Shown here: in pieces, positions 42,794-51,676 of the stretch
Numbering within the stretch: position 1 is the stretch's first letter
Layout of the letters: every line of letters starts with the position of its first letter
DNA from: Microbacterium luteolum
GTDB lineage: Bacteria; Actinomycetota; Actinomycetes; Actinomycetales; Microbacteriaceae
DNA length: 64,000 bases
Assembly: GCF_039533965.1 (NCBI RefSeq)
Contig: NZ_BAAAUN010000001.1
Location: 682,001 to 746,000 of the forward strand
Direction: 5' to 3'
Notes under the pieces: generated by a model
What the model was told of the DNA's origin: nothing
Database searches by the model: none
What the model saw: only the letters and a program-made list of their open reading frames with translations
Made by a program: the position numbers and the translations under genes

Positions 42794-43566
42794 GAGGACG
42801 CTGCGGCGTTGCGTGCGCTGTTGCGCAGGATCCCCAGACCCGTGATCTCGACCTCGACGACGTCGCCGGCGCCGAACTCGCCCACGCCTGCCGGAGTGCC
42901 GGTCATGATGACGTCACCGGGAAGAAGCGTGAAGACAGCGGAGGCGTACTCGATGATCGCCGGGACCGAGTGGATCATGTCGGTGAGCGGAGCCTGCTGG
43001 CGCACCTCGCCGTTGACGCGGGTCTCGATGCTCGCGGAGGCCGGATCGAAGTCCGTCTCGATGACCGGACCGAGCGGGCAGAACGTGTCGAACCCCTTGG
43101 CACGCGACCACTGGCCGTCCTTGCGCTGCAGATCCCGCGCGGTCACGTCGTTGCCGATCGTGTAACCGAGCACATAGTCGAGCGCGTTCTCGGCCTTCAC
43201 GTTCTTCGCGATCTTGCCGATCACGACCACCAGCTCGCCCTCGTACTCGGTGCGCTCGGACAGCGTCGGACGCACGATCGCGTCACCGGGGCCGATCACC
43301 GCGGTGTTCGGCTTGAGGAAGAGGAGCGGCTCCTCTGGTGCCACTCCCCCCATCTCAGCGGCGTGATCGTGATAGTTCTTGCCGACGCAGACGACCTTGG
43401 ACCGCGGGATCACCGGGGCGAGGAGCGCGGCATCCGCCAGCGGCACGCGCGCACCCGTCGTCTCGTATCCCGAGAACATCGGGTCTCCGGCGAGCACGAC
43501 GAGGTCGGTCCCGTCGATGATCCCGTACATGATGGCGTCGTCGTGGCTGAACCGGGCGATCTTCAT
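42790..43566 (-). CDS. Fumarylacetoacetate hydrolase-family protein
   Basis: A 258-residue FAH-fold enzyme. VVCVGKNYHDHAAEMG and the metal-binding acidic residues in TEYEGELVVVIGK (ExE) and GNDVTARDLQRKDGQW define the family. Members hydrolyse or decarboxylate 2-oxo-diacids (acylpyruvases, oxaloacetate decarboxylases, HpcE-type). Residual HpcE-type GDVIMTGTPAGVG is present near the C-terminus. It sits 28 bases after ilvE and overlaps the MFS gene, so it may clear a 2-oxo acid by-product. The substrate is not proved. Confidence 0.88.
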   Translation of the reverse strand: MKIARFSHDDAIMYGIIDGTDLVVLAGDPMFSGYETTGARVPLADAALLAPVIPRSKVVCVGKNYHDHAAEMGGVAPEEPLLFLKPNTAVIGPGDAIVRPTLSERTEYEGELVVVIGKIAKNVKAENALDYVLGYTIGNDVTARDLQRKDGQWSRAKGFDTFCPLGPVIETDFDPASASIETRVNGEVRQQAPLTDMIHSVPAIIEYASAVFTLLPGDVIMTGTPAGVGEFGAGDVVEVEITGLGILRNSARNAAASS

Positions 43567-43594
43567 GGTTCCAGCCTAGCGAGCGCGCCCGCCC

Positions 43595-44695
43595 TCAGGC
43601 GTCGAGGCGGAGCAGCCAGCCGTGCCGATCCTCGCGGCGACCGTACTGGATGTCGGTGAGCTCTTCGCGCAGCGACAGCGCCAGCTCGCCCAGCGGCTGC
43701 GGCTCGTCGAAGCCGTCGCCGACCAGCGCGCCGATGGGAGTCACGACCGCGGCCGTGCCGCACGCGAACACCTCGACGATGTCGCCCGATGCCACGCCCT
43801 CGCGCCACTCGTCGATCGAGATCGGACGCTTCTCCACCGTGTACCCGCGGTCCTCAGCGAGCTGCAGCAGCGAGTCGCGTGTGATGCCCTCGAGGATGCT
43901 GTCGGACTCGGGCGTGACCACGCGGCCGTCCTTGAAGACGAACACGACGTTCATGCCGCCGAGCTCCTCGACGTTGCGGTGCTCGTTCAGGAACACGACC
44001 TGATCGCAGCCCTTCGCACTGGCCTCGCTCTGCGCCAGCAGGCTCGACGCGTAGTTGCCACCCGTCTTCGCCTTGCCGGTGCCGCCCTTGCCCGCGCGGG
44101 CGTAGTCCTCGGACAGCCAAATACGCACGGGCTTCACGCCGCCGGAGAAGTAGGCGCCGGCGGGGCTCGCGATCACGTAGTACGCGACCTTCTGCGCAGC
44201 CCGGACGCCGAGGAAGGCCTCCTTGGCGAACATGAACGGCCGCAGGTACAGGCTCTGGTCGGCGCCCGACGGCACCCAGTGCCCGTCGACCGCGACGAGC
44301 TCGCGCAGCGACTGGATGAAGTACTCGGTCGGCAGCTCCGGCAGCGCCAGGCGCCGGGCGCTGGCCTGCATCCGTGCCGCGTTGCGGTCGGGGCGGAACG
44401 TGTGGATCGATCGGTCCTCATGGCGGTAGGCCTTGATGCCCTCGAAGATCTCCTGGGCGTAGTGCAGGACGGATGCCGCGGGGTCGAGCGGAATGGGTCC
44501 ATACGGCTGCACGCGCGGCCGGTGCCAGCCGCCCTTGGCCGACCAGCAGATGTCGACCATGTGATCGGTGAAGACGACGCCGAACCCCGGGTTCTCGTGC
44601 ACCTCGGCCACTCGTCCGGGCGAGGCTGCGGTCAGGTTCTTCGTCACCGCGAACTCCAGTGGAGCCACGGTCGACTCAGCATCGATGGTCGTCAT
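43595..44695 (-). CDS. ilvE: Branched-chain amino acid aminotransferase
   Basis: PLP class IV aminotransferase: last step of valine, leucine and isoleucine synthesis. The 366-residue product has GGWHRPRVQPYGPIPLDPA, YAQEIFEGIKAYRHED, and the PLP-lysine region KAKTGGNYASSLLAQ; EVFACGTAAVVTPIG ends the active site. Start 44695 gives the usual N-terminus MTTID and has GAGGA upstream; an in-frame ATG at 44707 touches the GAGGA directly and is less likely. 49 bases or so after leuB on the same strand. Confidence 0.94.
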   Translation of the reverse strand: MTTIDAESTVAPLEFAVTKNLTAASPGRVAEVHENPGFGVVFTDHMVDICWSAKGGWHRPRVQPYGPIPLDPAASVLHYAQEIFEGIKAYRHEDRSIHTFRPDRNAARMQASARRLALPELPTEYFIQSLRELVAVDGHWVPSGADQSLYLRPFMFAKEAFLGVRAAQKVAYYVIASPAGAYFSGGVKPVRIWLSEDYARAGKGGTGKAKTGGNYASSLLAQSEASAKGCDQVVFLNEHRNVEELGGMNVVFVFKDGRVVTPESDSILEGITRDSLLQLAEDRGYTVEKRPISIDEWREGVASGDIVEVFACGTAAVVTPIGALVGDGFDEPQPLGELALSLREELTDIQYGRREDRHGWLLRLDA

Positions 44696-44756
44696 GTCGT
44701 CATCCATTCCTCGTGGGTGGGCGCATCGTCGCGCCCTCTCAGCCTACGCCTGAAGG

Positions 44757-45800
44757 TCAGAGGCGCGCGGCGATCGCGGAGCCGATCTCCGCCGTCGTGC
44801 GAGCCGCGCTGCGAGCGGCGATATCGGTCTCGACCGCTGCGCTGACGCGTGCGGATTCTTCGGCGAGACCGAGGTGATCGAGCAGCAGGGCGACAGAGAG
44901 GATCGCGGCCGTCGGGTCGGCCTTCTGCTGTCCTGCGATGTCCGGTGCCGAACCGTGCACGGGCTCGAACATCGAGGGGAAGGCACCGTCGGGGTTGATG
45001 TTCCCGGATGCCGCGAGGCCGATGCCGCCCGTGACGGCGCCGGCGAGATCGGTGAGGATGTCGCCGAACAGATTGTCGGTGACGATGACGTCGAACCGCG
45101 AAGGGTCTGTCACCAGGAAGATCGTCGCAGCGTCGACGTGCAGGTAGTCGACGGACACGTCGGGGTGGGCCGCAGCGACCTCGTCGACGACGCGCTGCCA
45201 GATCGCGCCCGCGTGCACGAGCACATTCGTCTTGTGCACCAGGGTGACCTTCTTGCGGCGCCGCTCGGCCAGATCGAAGGCGTAGCGCACGACACGCTCG
45301 ACACCGAAAGCCGTGTTCACCGAGGTCTCATTGGCGACCTCCTGCGGCGTGCCCTTGCGGATCGCGCCGCCGTTGCCGACGTACGGGCCCTCGGTGCCTT
45401 CGCGGACGACGACGAAGTCGATCTCGCCCGGGTTCGACAGCGGGCCGGGTGCGCCCGTGAAGAGCTTCGACGGCCGCAGGTTCACGTAGTGGTCGAGCGT
45501 GAAGCGGAGCTTGAGGAGCAGCCCTCGCTCGATGTTCGCGTCCTTGAGCCGCGGGTCTCCCGGCGTGCCGCCGACGGCGCCGAGGAGGATGGCGTCGTGC
45601 GCGGCGATGGCCGCGAGGTCGTCGTCGGTGAGCGTGTCGCCGGTCTCGAGGAAGCGAGCGGCCCCGAGCGAGAAGCGGGTCTTGTCGAAGACCACGTCGC
45701 TCTGCGCGGTGACCGCCTCGAGGACCTTCTCGGCCTCGGCGACGACCTCGGGACCGATACCGTCGCCGGGGATGACGGCCAGCTTCACGACACGCGACAT
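44757..45800 (-). CDS. leuB: 3-isopropylmalate dehydrogenase
   Basis: Oxidative decarboxylation of 3-isopropylmalate to the leucine 2-oxo acid, with NAD. The 347 residues contain [11 protein letters not shown] near the N-terminus, the substrate-binding [15 protein letters not shown] and [12 protein letters not shown], and the metal-binding [14 protein letters not shown]. The C-terminal [13 protein letters not shown] binds NAD. AAGGAG precedes the ATG. It is the first gene of leuB-ilvE-FAH-MFS; a long hairpin lies just upstream. Confidence 0.95.
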   Translation of the reverse strand: MSRVVKLAVIPGDGIGPEVVAEAEKVLEAVTAQSDVVFDKTRFSLGAARFLETGDTLTDDDLAAIAAHDAILLGAVGGTPGDPRLKDANIERGLLLKLRFTLDHYVNLRPSKLFTGAPGPLSNPGEIDFVVVREGTEGPYVGNGGAIRKGTPQEVANETSVNTAFGVERVVRYAFDLAERRRKKVTLVHKTNVLVHAGAIWQRVVDEVAAAHPDVSVDYLHVDAATIFLVTDPSRFDVIVTDNLFGDILTDLAGAVTGGIGLAASGNINPDGAFPSMFEPVHGSAPDIAGQQKADPTAAILSVALLLDHLGLAEESARVSAAVETDIAARSAARTTAEIGSAIAARL

Positions 45801-45815
45801 GACACTCCTTGCACC

Positions 45816-45864
45816 GGGATGAACCGGTCGCGCTCCTTCGCTCGTCGAGCGGACCGGTCATCCC
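45816..45864 (-). terminator. Long hairpin between the DHA2 exporter and leuB
   Basis: GGGATG-a-ACCGGTC-g-CGCTC (45816-45835) pairs with GAGCG-GACCGGT-CATCCC (45847-45864): 18 paired bases with two single-base bulges and an 11-base loop. It lies after the exporter stop and before leuB, both on the minus strand. It could terminate the exporter transcript or act in the leuB leader; there is no T-run, so the call is uncertain. Confidence 0.5.
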
Positions 45865-45874
45865 AGCGTAGTGC

Positions 45875-47410
45875 TCAGTGCGAGGGGGCCTTGCGCAGTG
45901 TGACGGCCGCGATCGCGCCCGCCACGACGACGAGACCCGCGCCGATCAGGGACGTCACCATCACGCCGGAACCGAACGCCGACGCGGCGGCGTTCCAGAG
46001 GGCATCTCCGAGCGTCGTCGGCAGTTCCCGCGCGGCGGTGTAGGCACCGGCGAGGGTCTCGCGCGCGGCGTGCGCCACCTCTGCGGGCAGCCCGTCCGGC
46101 AGCACGAGCGCTCCGCGATAGAAGGCCGTGATGATGCCGCCGAGGATCGCCGTGCCGAGCACGGCCCCGAGTTCGTAGGCCGTCTCGGACACCGCGCTCG
46201 CGGCTCCGGCCTTCTCGGCCGGGGCGCTCGACAGGATCAGCTCGTTCGAGATCGTCTCCGCGGCGCCGATGCCGATGCCGAGCACGACGAAGGCGATGAT
46301 CAGCGGCGCGACGCCGTGCGCGTGCGTCGTGAACGCGACGATCAGGTAGCCGGCCACCGAGAACAGCAGGGCGCTCGGCACCAGCACATGCGGCGGGACG
46401 CGACGCGAGATCGGCACGACCGTGAGGCCGGCCACGATCATCGCCGCCATGCCGGGCACCAGCGCGACGCCGGCCAGCATCGGCGACAGGCCGAGCACCA
46501 GCTGCAGATGCTGGGAGACGAAGTAGAGGAAGCCGACCAGGGCGACGACGCTGAGCAGGTTCACGAGGATGGCCCCAGAGAACGTGCCGCGCCGGAACAG
46601 CGCCATGTCGAGCATGGGCATCGTCGCACGGTTCTGTCGACGGACGAACAGCACACCCATCGCGATGCCGAGAAGCGCCCATCCTCCGGCGACGAGCGAC
46701 GGCCCGTCGACCGCAAGCGACTTGATCGCGTAGACGACGGGGATCATCGCGGCCATCGACAGCACGATGCTGACGGGGTCGATCCGCCCCGGGTTCGGGT
46801 CGCGGCTCTCCGGGACCAGGAGAGGCCCGAGGATCAGCAGCGGGATGAGGACGGGCACGGCGATGAGGAAGACCGAGCCCCACGCGAAGTGCTCGAGCAG
46901 GAACCCGCCGACGATCGGCCCGAGCGCCGCACCGGCGGAGAACGCCGAGGCCCAGACCGCGATGGCCATGCGGCGCTGGTCGCGGTTCTGGAAGATCGAG
47001 CGCAGCAGCGAGAGGGTCGACGGCATGAGCATCGCGCCGAAGAAGCCGAGCAGCGCTCGCGCGGCGATCAGAAGTCCCGCGGTGGGGGCGAAGGCGGCCA
47101 ACGCCGAGACGGCGGCGAAGCCGACGGCACCGATCAGAAGCATGCGACGGCGGCCGAAGCGGTCGCCGAGGGTGCCCATCGTGACGAGGAGACCGGCGAG
47201 CACCAGAGGATAGACGTCGATGATCCACAGCTGCTCGGCACCGGAGGGCGCGAGCGCGATGGAGATCTCGGGGAGCGCGAAGCTCAGCACCGTGTTGTCC
47301 ACCGAGACGAGCAGCACCGGCAGCATGAGGACGACGAGCGCCGCCCAGCCCCGGGCCCCGACGCGGGGAGCATCCGTCTCTGTCGTCGGGATCGACGCAG
47401 TACGGGTCAT
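45875..47410 (-). CDS. DHA2-family MFS multidrug exporter (14 helices)
   Basis: A 511-residue exporter of the EmrB/QacA type. VLLVSVDNTVLSFALPEIS in helix 1 is the DHA2 signature (the D in a membrane helix), followed by LWIIDVYPLVLAGLLVTMGTLGDRFGRRRMLL (motif A). About 14 helices fit the length. Expression is probably controlled by the divergent TetR regulator through the inverted repeat between them. No periplasmic adaptor is encoded, as expected in a Gram-positive. Confidence 0.9.
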   Translation of the reverse strand: MTRTASIPTTETDAPRVGARGWAALVVLMLPVLLVSVDNTVLSFALPEISIALAPSGAEQLWIIDVYPLVLAGLLVTMGTLGDRFGRRRMLLIGAVGFAAVSALAAFAPTAGLLIAARALLGFFGAMLMPSTLSLLRSIFQNRDQRRMAIAVWASAFSAGAALGPIVGGFLLEHFAWGSVFLIAVPVLIPLLILGPLLVPESRDPNPGRIDPVSIVLSMAAMIPVVYAIKSLAVDGPSLVAGGWALLGIAMGVLFVRRQNRATMPMLDMALFRRGTFSGAILVNLLSVVALVGFLYFVSQHLQLVLGLSPMLAGVALVPGMAAMIVAGLTVVPISRRVPPHVLVPSALLFSVAGYLIVAFTTHAHGVAPLIIAFVVLGIGIGAAETISNELILSSAPAEKAGAASAVSETAYELGAVLGTAILGGIITAFYRGALVLPDGLPAEVAHAARETLAGAYTAARELPTTLGDALWNAAASAFGSGVMVTSLIGAGLVVVAGAIAAVTLRKAPSH

Positions 47411-47439
47411 GGAACACCTCTCAGGATCTTGGCGGCCTC

Positions 47440-47469
47440 GTTAGTGAACCGTCCAGCTGGTATAGTAAC
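47440..47469. promoter_or_regulatory. Inverted-repeat operator between DHA2 exporter and TetR; TetR -10 box
   Basis: GTTAGTGAACC (47440-47450) and GGTATAGTAAC (47459-47469) are inverted copies, 8 of 11 matching, with an 8-base spacer. The second arm contains TATAGT (47461-47466), the likely -10 box of the TetR gene, seven bases before its ATG. Binding would block both divergent promoters. Confidence 0.6.
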
Positions 47470-47473
47470 AGAT

Positions 47474-48016
47474 ATGCCCCGACCTCCCCTCGCCCGCGAG
47501 AAGGTGCTCGACGCCTTCGAGTCCATCGTCATCGCCGACGGCGAGCGTGCGGCGACGCTCGACGCCACGGCCAGAGCCGCCGGCGTCTCCAAGGGCGGGC
47601 TGCTCTACCACTTCGGATCGAAGGAAGAGCTCGCAGCCGGCCTCCTGGAGCGGCTCGACTCGCTGACCACCGCAGACCTCGAGGTCATGGCGACAGCCGC
47701 GGAGGGGCCGGTCGCCTACTACATCCGCACATCGGTGATGGAGGATGACGCGCTCGATCGCGCCCTGATCGCCGCGTCCCGTCTCGCTCAGGGCGGCTCG
47801 GTCGCCGCAGCGGAGGGCCTCCGCGACAACCGCCGCCGCTGGGAGGACGCGATCCGTCCGCATGTCCGCGACCGGACCAGCCTCGATCTCGTGATGCTGC
47901 TCAGCGACGGCCTCTACTTCAACAACTCGCTCGACGTGCACGGGCCCGAGCGCCTCGTCCCCCATGACGAGGAGCTCGCGGCACTGATCGCCCTCGTCCT
48001 GAAGACCACCTCGTAG
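47474..48016 (+). CDS. TetR-family transcriptional repressor
   Basis: A 180-residue regulator. The N-terminal helix-turn-helix ATLDATARAAGVSKGGLLYHFGSKEELAAGLL (about 26-57) is the TetR signature. The C-terminal domain (about 65-180) would bind the inducer, probably an exporter substrate. The ATG lies seven bases after TATAGT, a leaderless arrangement. It is divergent from the DHA2 exporter and ends at a strong terminator. Confidence 0.92.
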   Translation: MPRPPLAREKVLDAFESIVIADGERAATLDATARAAGVSKGGLLYHFGSKEELAAGLLERLDSLTTADLEVMATAAEGPVAYYIRTSVMEDDALDRALIAASRLAQGGSVAAAEGLRDNRRRWEDAIRPHVRDRTSLDLVMLLSDGLYFNNSLDVHGPERLVPHDEELAALIALVLKTTS

Positions 48017-48035
48017 GCACCGCGCCGCCGAACGT

Positions 48036-48073
48036 GAGAAGGGCGGAGAGGCTCTCGCCTCTCCGCCCTTCTC
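48036..48073. terminator. Bidirectional terminator between TetR and serA
   Basis: A perfect 17-bp stem, GAGAAGGGCGGAGAGGC with GCCTCTCCGCCCTTCTC, four-base loop TCTC, between two convergent genes. It is the longest perfect hairpin noticed in the window. Both flanks lack a long T-run. Confidence 0.85.
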
Positions 48074-48084
48074 CTACCCCGTGT

Positions 48085-49689
48085 TCAGACCTCGGTGATC
48101 TCGATCTGGCGGAACAGGTCGGCGTCGATGGCGGCGCTCACGTCTTCCAGCAGCTCCTCCGAGACCGGCGAGTCGAGCGTCAGGACGCTGAGTGCCTGCG
48201 CGCCGGCCGCCTGACGAGCGATCTGCATGCCGGCGATGTTGATGCCCGCCTCGCCGAACTTCTGGCCGTACACCGCGACGATGCCGGGACGGTCGGTGTA
48301 GAGCATGACGACGTGGTGCTTCTCGATCGGCAGCTCGAGCGTGTGGTCGTTGATCCCGACCAGCTTCTCGGCCTGCTTCGGGCCGGTGAGCGTTCCGGAG
48401 ACCGAGAGCTGCGAGCCGTCGGAGAGCGCCCCCGTGAGGGTGATCACGTTGCGGTACTCGTCGCTCACGTCGTCCTTGAGCAGACGCACCGCGATGCCGC
48501 GCTGCTCCGCGAGCAGCGGGGCGTTCACATAGGAGACGGTCTCGCTCACGATGTTGGTGAAGACGCCCTTGAGCGCGGCGAGCTTGAGCACGCTCACGTC
48601 GTAGTCGTTGAGCTCGCCGTGCACCTCGACGTCGAGGCTGGTGAGCGGCGAGGTCGCGAGCGAGGCGAAGATCTGGCCGAGCTTCTCGACGAGCGAGATA
48701 CCGGGGCGGACGTAGGGGTCGATGACGCCGCCGGCGACGTTGACGGCATCCGGCACGAGGTCTCCGCCGAGCGCGAGGCGCACGGACTTCGCGACCGAGA
48801 CGCCGGCCTTCTCCTGCGCTTCTTCCGTGCTCGCACCCAGGTGCGGGGTGACGACGACGTTCGGCAGGTCGAGCAGCGGTCGCGCCGAGCCCCCCTCGGC
48901 GGGCGGCTCGGACGTGAAGACGTCGAGTCCGGCACCGGCGATCTCGCCGGCGACGAGCGCCTCGTGCAGCGCCTCCTCGTCGATCAGGCCGCCACGCGCG
49001 ACGTTCACGACGAACGCGGTCGGCTTCATCGCGGCGAACTGCTCCGCGCCGATCATGCCGGTGGTCTCCGGCGTCTTCGGCATGTGGATCGTGAGGAAGT
49101 CGGCCTCGGCGACGAGCTCGTCGAGCGAGAGCAGCTGCACGCCGAGCTGCTGCGCACGGGCGGAGGTGACGTAGGGGTCGTAGGCGACGACGCGCATGTC
49201 GAAGGCGGCGAGGCGCGCGGCGACGAGCGCCCCGATGCGGCCGAGGCCGACGATGCCCACAGTCTTCTCGAACAGCTCGGCCCCGGTGAAGGAGCTGCGC
49301 TTCCACTGTCCGGCGGCGAGCGACGCGTGCGCGGCCGGAATGCGGCGGGCGAGGCTGAGGATGTGCCCGACCGTGAGCTCGGCGGCCGAGACGATGTTCG
49401 AGGTGGGCGCGTTCACGACCATGACACCGGCTGCCGTCGCGGCCTTGATGTCGACGTTGTCGAGTCCGACGCCGGCACGGGCGACGACCTTCAGCTTCGG
49501 CGCGTGCGCCAGAGCCTCTTCGTCGATGCGGGTGGCCGAGCGGATGAGGACCGCGTCCGCCTCGGCCAGCGAGGCGAAGAGCGCCTCGCGGTCGGTGCCA
49601 TCGACGTCACGGACGTCGAAGTCGGGGCCCAGAGCCTCGATCGTGGCGGGAGAGAGCACTTCGGCGATGAGCACAACGGGCTTCGGCAC
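48085..49689 (-). CDS. serA: D-3-phosphoglycerate dehydrogenase
   Basis: First step of serine synthesis: oxidises 3-phosphoglycerate with NAD. The 534-residue long form, normal for actinobacteria: catalytic domain, NAD loop VGLGRIGALVA, active-site PLLDLPNVVVTPHLGAST, an ASB (intervening) domain and a C-terminal ACT domain (about 460-534), which gives serine feedback control. The GTG start at 49689 has GAAGGA nine bases upstream. A TACAGT box at 49764-49769 suggests a 5' leader of about 70 bases. Confidence 0.95.
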   Translation of the reverse strand: MPKPVVLIAEVLSPATIEALGPDFDVRDVDGTDREALFASLAEADAVLIRSATRIDEEALAHAPKLKVVARAGVGLDNVDIKAATAAGVMVVNAPTSNIVSAAELTVGHILSLARRIPAAHASLAAGQWKRSSFTGAELFEKTVGIVGLGRIGALVAARLAAFDMRVVAYDPYVTSARAQQLGVQLLSLDELVAEADFLTIHMPKTPETTGMIGAEQFAAMKPTAFVVNVARGGLIDEEALHEALVAGEIAGAGLDVFTSEPPAEGGSARPLLDLPNVVVTPHLGASTEEAQEKAGVSVAKSVRLALGGDLVPDAVNVAGGVIDPYVRPGISLVEKLGQIFASLATSPLTSLDVEVHGELNDYDVSVLKLAALKGVFTNIVSETVSYVNAPLLAEQRGIAVRLLKDDVSDEYRNVITLTGALSDGSQLSVSGTLTGPKQAEKLVGINDHTLELPIEKHHVVMLYTDRPGIVAVYGQKFGEAGINIAGMQIARQAAGAQALSVLTLDSPVSEELLEDVSAAIDADLFRQIEITEV

Positions 49690-49847
49690 AGAGAATCCTT
49701 CGGGGCAGCGCGACAGGCGGGAGGGGCCGATGCGCCGCACACCATGGGGGCGCGATCACCTCAACTGTACCCGAGCGGTCGCGGCGCTCGGTGCGTGTGA
49801 CGGCCCGCGTCGGACCGCGCTCCGGCTTCGAACGCGGGAACAGACGC

Positions 49848-50180
49848 TCAGGCGCTGGGAAGGGTCAGGCTCAATGCGATCAGGCTCATCCAGAAGACGG
49901 CGACGATCCCGAGACCGGCCAGCAGCGCGAGAGCCAGCTCGCCCACGCGACGCCGCCGGCCGATGAGGAACGCGAACACGAAGACGATGACGGGGAACAC
50001 CACCCCGAACAGCAGCGTGATCCAGCCCGTTCCGGTCAGACCGGTGCGCGCCATGTTGATCAGATGCGCGACCGCGTTCCAGACCGCGTAGGCGTAGAGG
50101 AGGCCGGCGAAGCCGAGGACGACTCCGACGAGCCAGCGCGGGGATCCGGCCGAGACGGGTGTGCTCTGCGCGTCGGTCAT
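49848..50180 (-). CDS. Small membrane protein of unknown function (three helices)
   Basis: 110 residues with helices at about 16-38, 52-74 and 81-105 and a short basic loop (GRRRR) after the second. No family recognised. It starts eight bases after the stop of the next membrane protein gene upstream and is likely co-transcribed with it. The 158 bases between it and serA hold a small palindrome (CCGAGCG, 7-base loop, CGCTCGG at 49771-49791) and the serA promoter. Confidence 0.72.
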   Translation of the reverse strand: MTDAQSTPVSAGSPRWLVGVVLGFAGLLYAYAVWNAVAHLINMARTGLTGTGWITLLFGVVFPVIVFVFAFLIGRRRRVGELALALLAGLGIVAVFWMSLIALSLTLPSA

Positions 50181-50187
50181 GATCCGA

Positions 50188-50640
50188 TCACCCCACCGTG
50201 ACGAAGGGCCAGGGAACGAGGAGCACGACGCCGGCCAGCAGGAAGGCGATCCGGACCCAGGCCGCTCTCCCCCGTGTCAGCACCCAGGTCGCGAGGAACC
50301 AGAGCGCCGGGGCGGCGATGGCGAGCACGAACCACGGCAGGAACATCGCATCGTCGACCAGGAAGGAGGCGAGCGGCTTGAGCCGCAGTCCGCCGACGAC
50401 CCACCCGATCGTGTAGAGCAGGTAGACGCCGCCGACGACACCCAGGACGAGGAGCATCGCGGTACTCAGCCCCGCGCGCTCCGTCTCCCCCGCCGGCGTG
50501 ACGGATCCGTCCTCCTCGATCCTGCCTACGTCGGCGCTGCCCTTCCCGACGGCATTCCACCCCTGCGGCAGCGCCGGGTCTTTCGGGGTCCGCGCGTCGT
50601 CGCCCTCCCAGCTGAGGGCGTCGTCGGAATCGGAGGTCAT
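50188..50640 (-). CDS. Membrane protein of unknown function with acidic N-terminus
   Basis: 150 residues: a soluble, acidic N-terminus (1-57, starting MTSDSDDALSWEGDD) then helices at about 59-83, 98-122 and 129-147. No family recognised. The ATG at 50640 follows GGAG-like bases; the frame is open further upstream but without protein-like composition. It is divergent from the next membrane protein, 80 bases apart. Confidence 0.72.
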   Translation of the reverse strand: MTSDSDDALSWEGDDARTPKDPALPQGWNAVGKGSADVGRIEEDGSVTPAGETERAGLSTAMLLVLGVVGGVYLLYTIGWVVGGLRLKPLASFLVDDAMFLPWFVLAIAAPALWFLATWVLTRGRAAWVRIAFLLAGVVLLVPWPFVTVG

Positions 50641-50720
50641 GTCCCCAGAGTAGGACACGCGGTCCACTATGCTCGGGGGCATCGGGCCGCGGAGGCCTTC
50701 GGCAGGGGGAAAGGACCGCT

Positions 50721-51659
50721 GTGGCTGAGAAGAAGAAGGTCGATCGCGCGGAGCAGGCGCCGACGAATGCCAGCGCTGCGGAGCCGCCCGCGGGCTGGGT
50801 GCCGACGGCTGCCGCCAAGCAGAAGGCGACGACATTCCGCTGGATCGCCGCGGTCCTCTGGGCAGTCGCGATCGCCGGCGAGGCGGTCGGCATCTTCTGG
50901 CTCCTCCGTCAGCGCGTCTTCGTCGGCGAGGACGGCACGCTCGTGCGCGACCCCGACACCGGCCTCCTCCAGGAGCAGGGCGTCACGGCGCAGTTCCCGC
51001 AGTGGGCTTTCATCGCGCTCCTCGTGCTCCTCGTCGTCATCGCCGCACTGTCGATCACCGGGTCGGTGCTCTGGAAGAAGGCGAATCGCCTGGACCCTGC
51101 GCGCAAGTCCGAGACGGTCAGATTCTTCGTCCAGAACCAGCTCGGAGCGATCATCGCCATCGTGGCGTTCCTCCCGCTCATCATCCTGATCTTCCTGAAC
51201 AAGGACATGGACAAGGGGCAGAAGACGACCGCGGGCATCGTCGGCATCGCTCTCGCGGCGCTCGCGGTCGTCCTGGGCATCGACTTCAACCCGCCGTCGG
51301 TCGAGCAGTACACCGCCGATCAGTCCGCGGTGATCCAGCTTCTCGGCCAGGACGAGGTCGTCTGGGTCGACGGCGGTGCCGTGTACCACGTCTGCGATCA
51401 GGTCTCCGCGATCCAGACGGGCAGCGAGATCCGCACCGGCACGACGGCCGAGGCCGTCGAGGCCGGCAAGATCCGCCTCACGCTCCAGTTCGCCTCCGAG
51501 CTGCGCGCCTGCGACCTGGCCGTGCCCGAGAACGCCGACGAGATCACCGAGGCGCTCCGCGCCATCCAGGCGGGCCAGGTCGACACGCTTCTGCCCGCGC
51601 CGGTCTGGGCGGATCCGGCCGATGCCCCGATCCAGGTCGAGGAGGCGCCGGCCGAGTGA
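50721..51659 (+). CDS. Four-helix membrane protein of unknown function
   Basis: A 312-residue protein: charged N-terminus (MAEKKKVDRAEQ), helices at about 41-63, 95-117, 142-159 and 170-187, then a soluble C-terminal domain (190-312) with two cysteines (VCDQV, ACDLA) that may be outside the membrane. GTG start with AAGGAC upstream. I do not recognise a family. It is convergent with the GntR-type regulator, 17 bases between the stops. Confidence 0.75.
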   Translation: MAEKKKVDRAEQAPTNASAAEPPAGWVPTAAAKQKATTFRWIAAVLWAVAIAGEAVGIFWLLRQRVFVGEDGTLVRDPDTGLLQEQGVTAQFPQWAFIALLVLLVVIAALSITGSVLWKKANRLDPARKSETVRFFVQNQLGAIIAIVAFLPLIILIFLNKDMDKGQKTTAGIVGIALAALAVVLGIDFNPPSVEQYTADQSAVIQLLGQDEVVWVDGGAVYHVCDQVSAIQTGSEIRTGTTAEAVEAGKIRLTLQFASELRACDLAVPENADEITEALRAIQAGQVDTLLPAPVWADPADAPIQVEEAPAE

Positions 51660-51676
51660 CGGCCGGCTGAGCGGCG

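Noticed and set aside
49771..49791. Short CCGAGCG/CGCTCGG hairpin as a terminator
   Set aside because: A seven-bp stem without a T-run, lying in the serA promoter region; it could equally be an operator, so it is mentioned only in passing.
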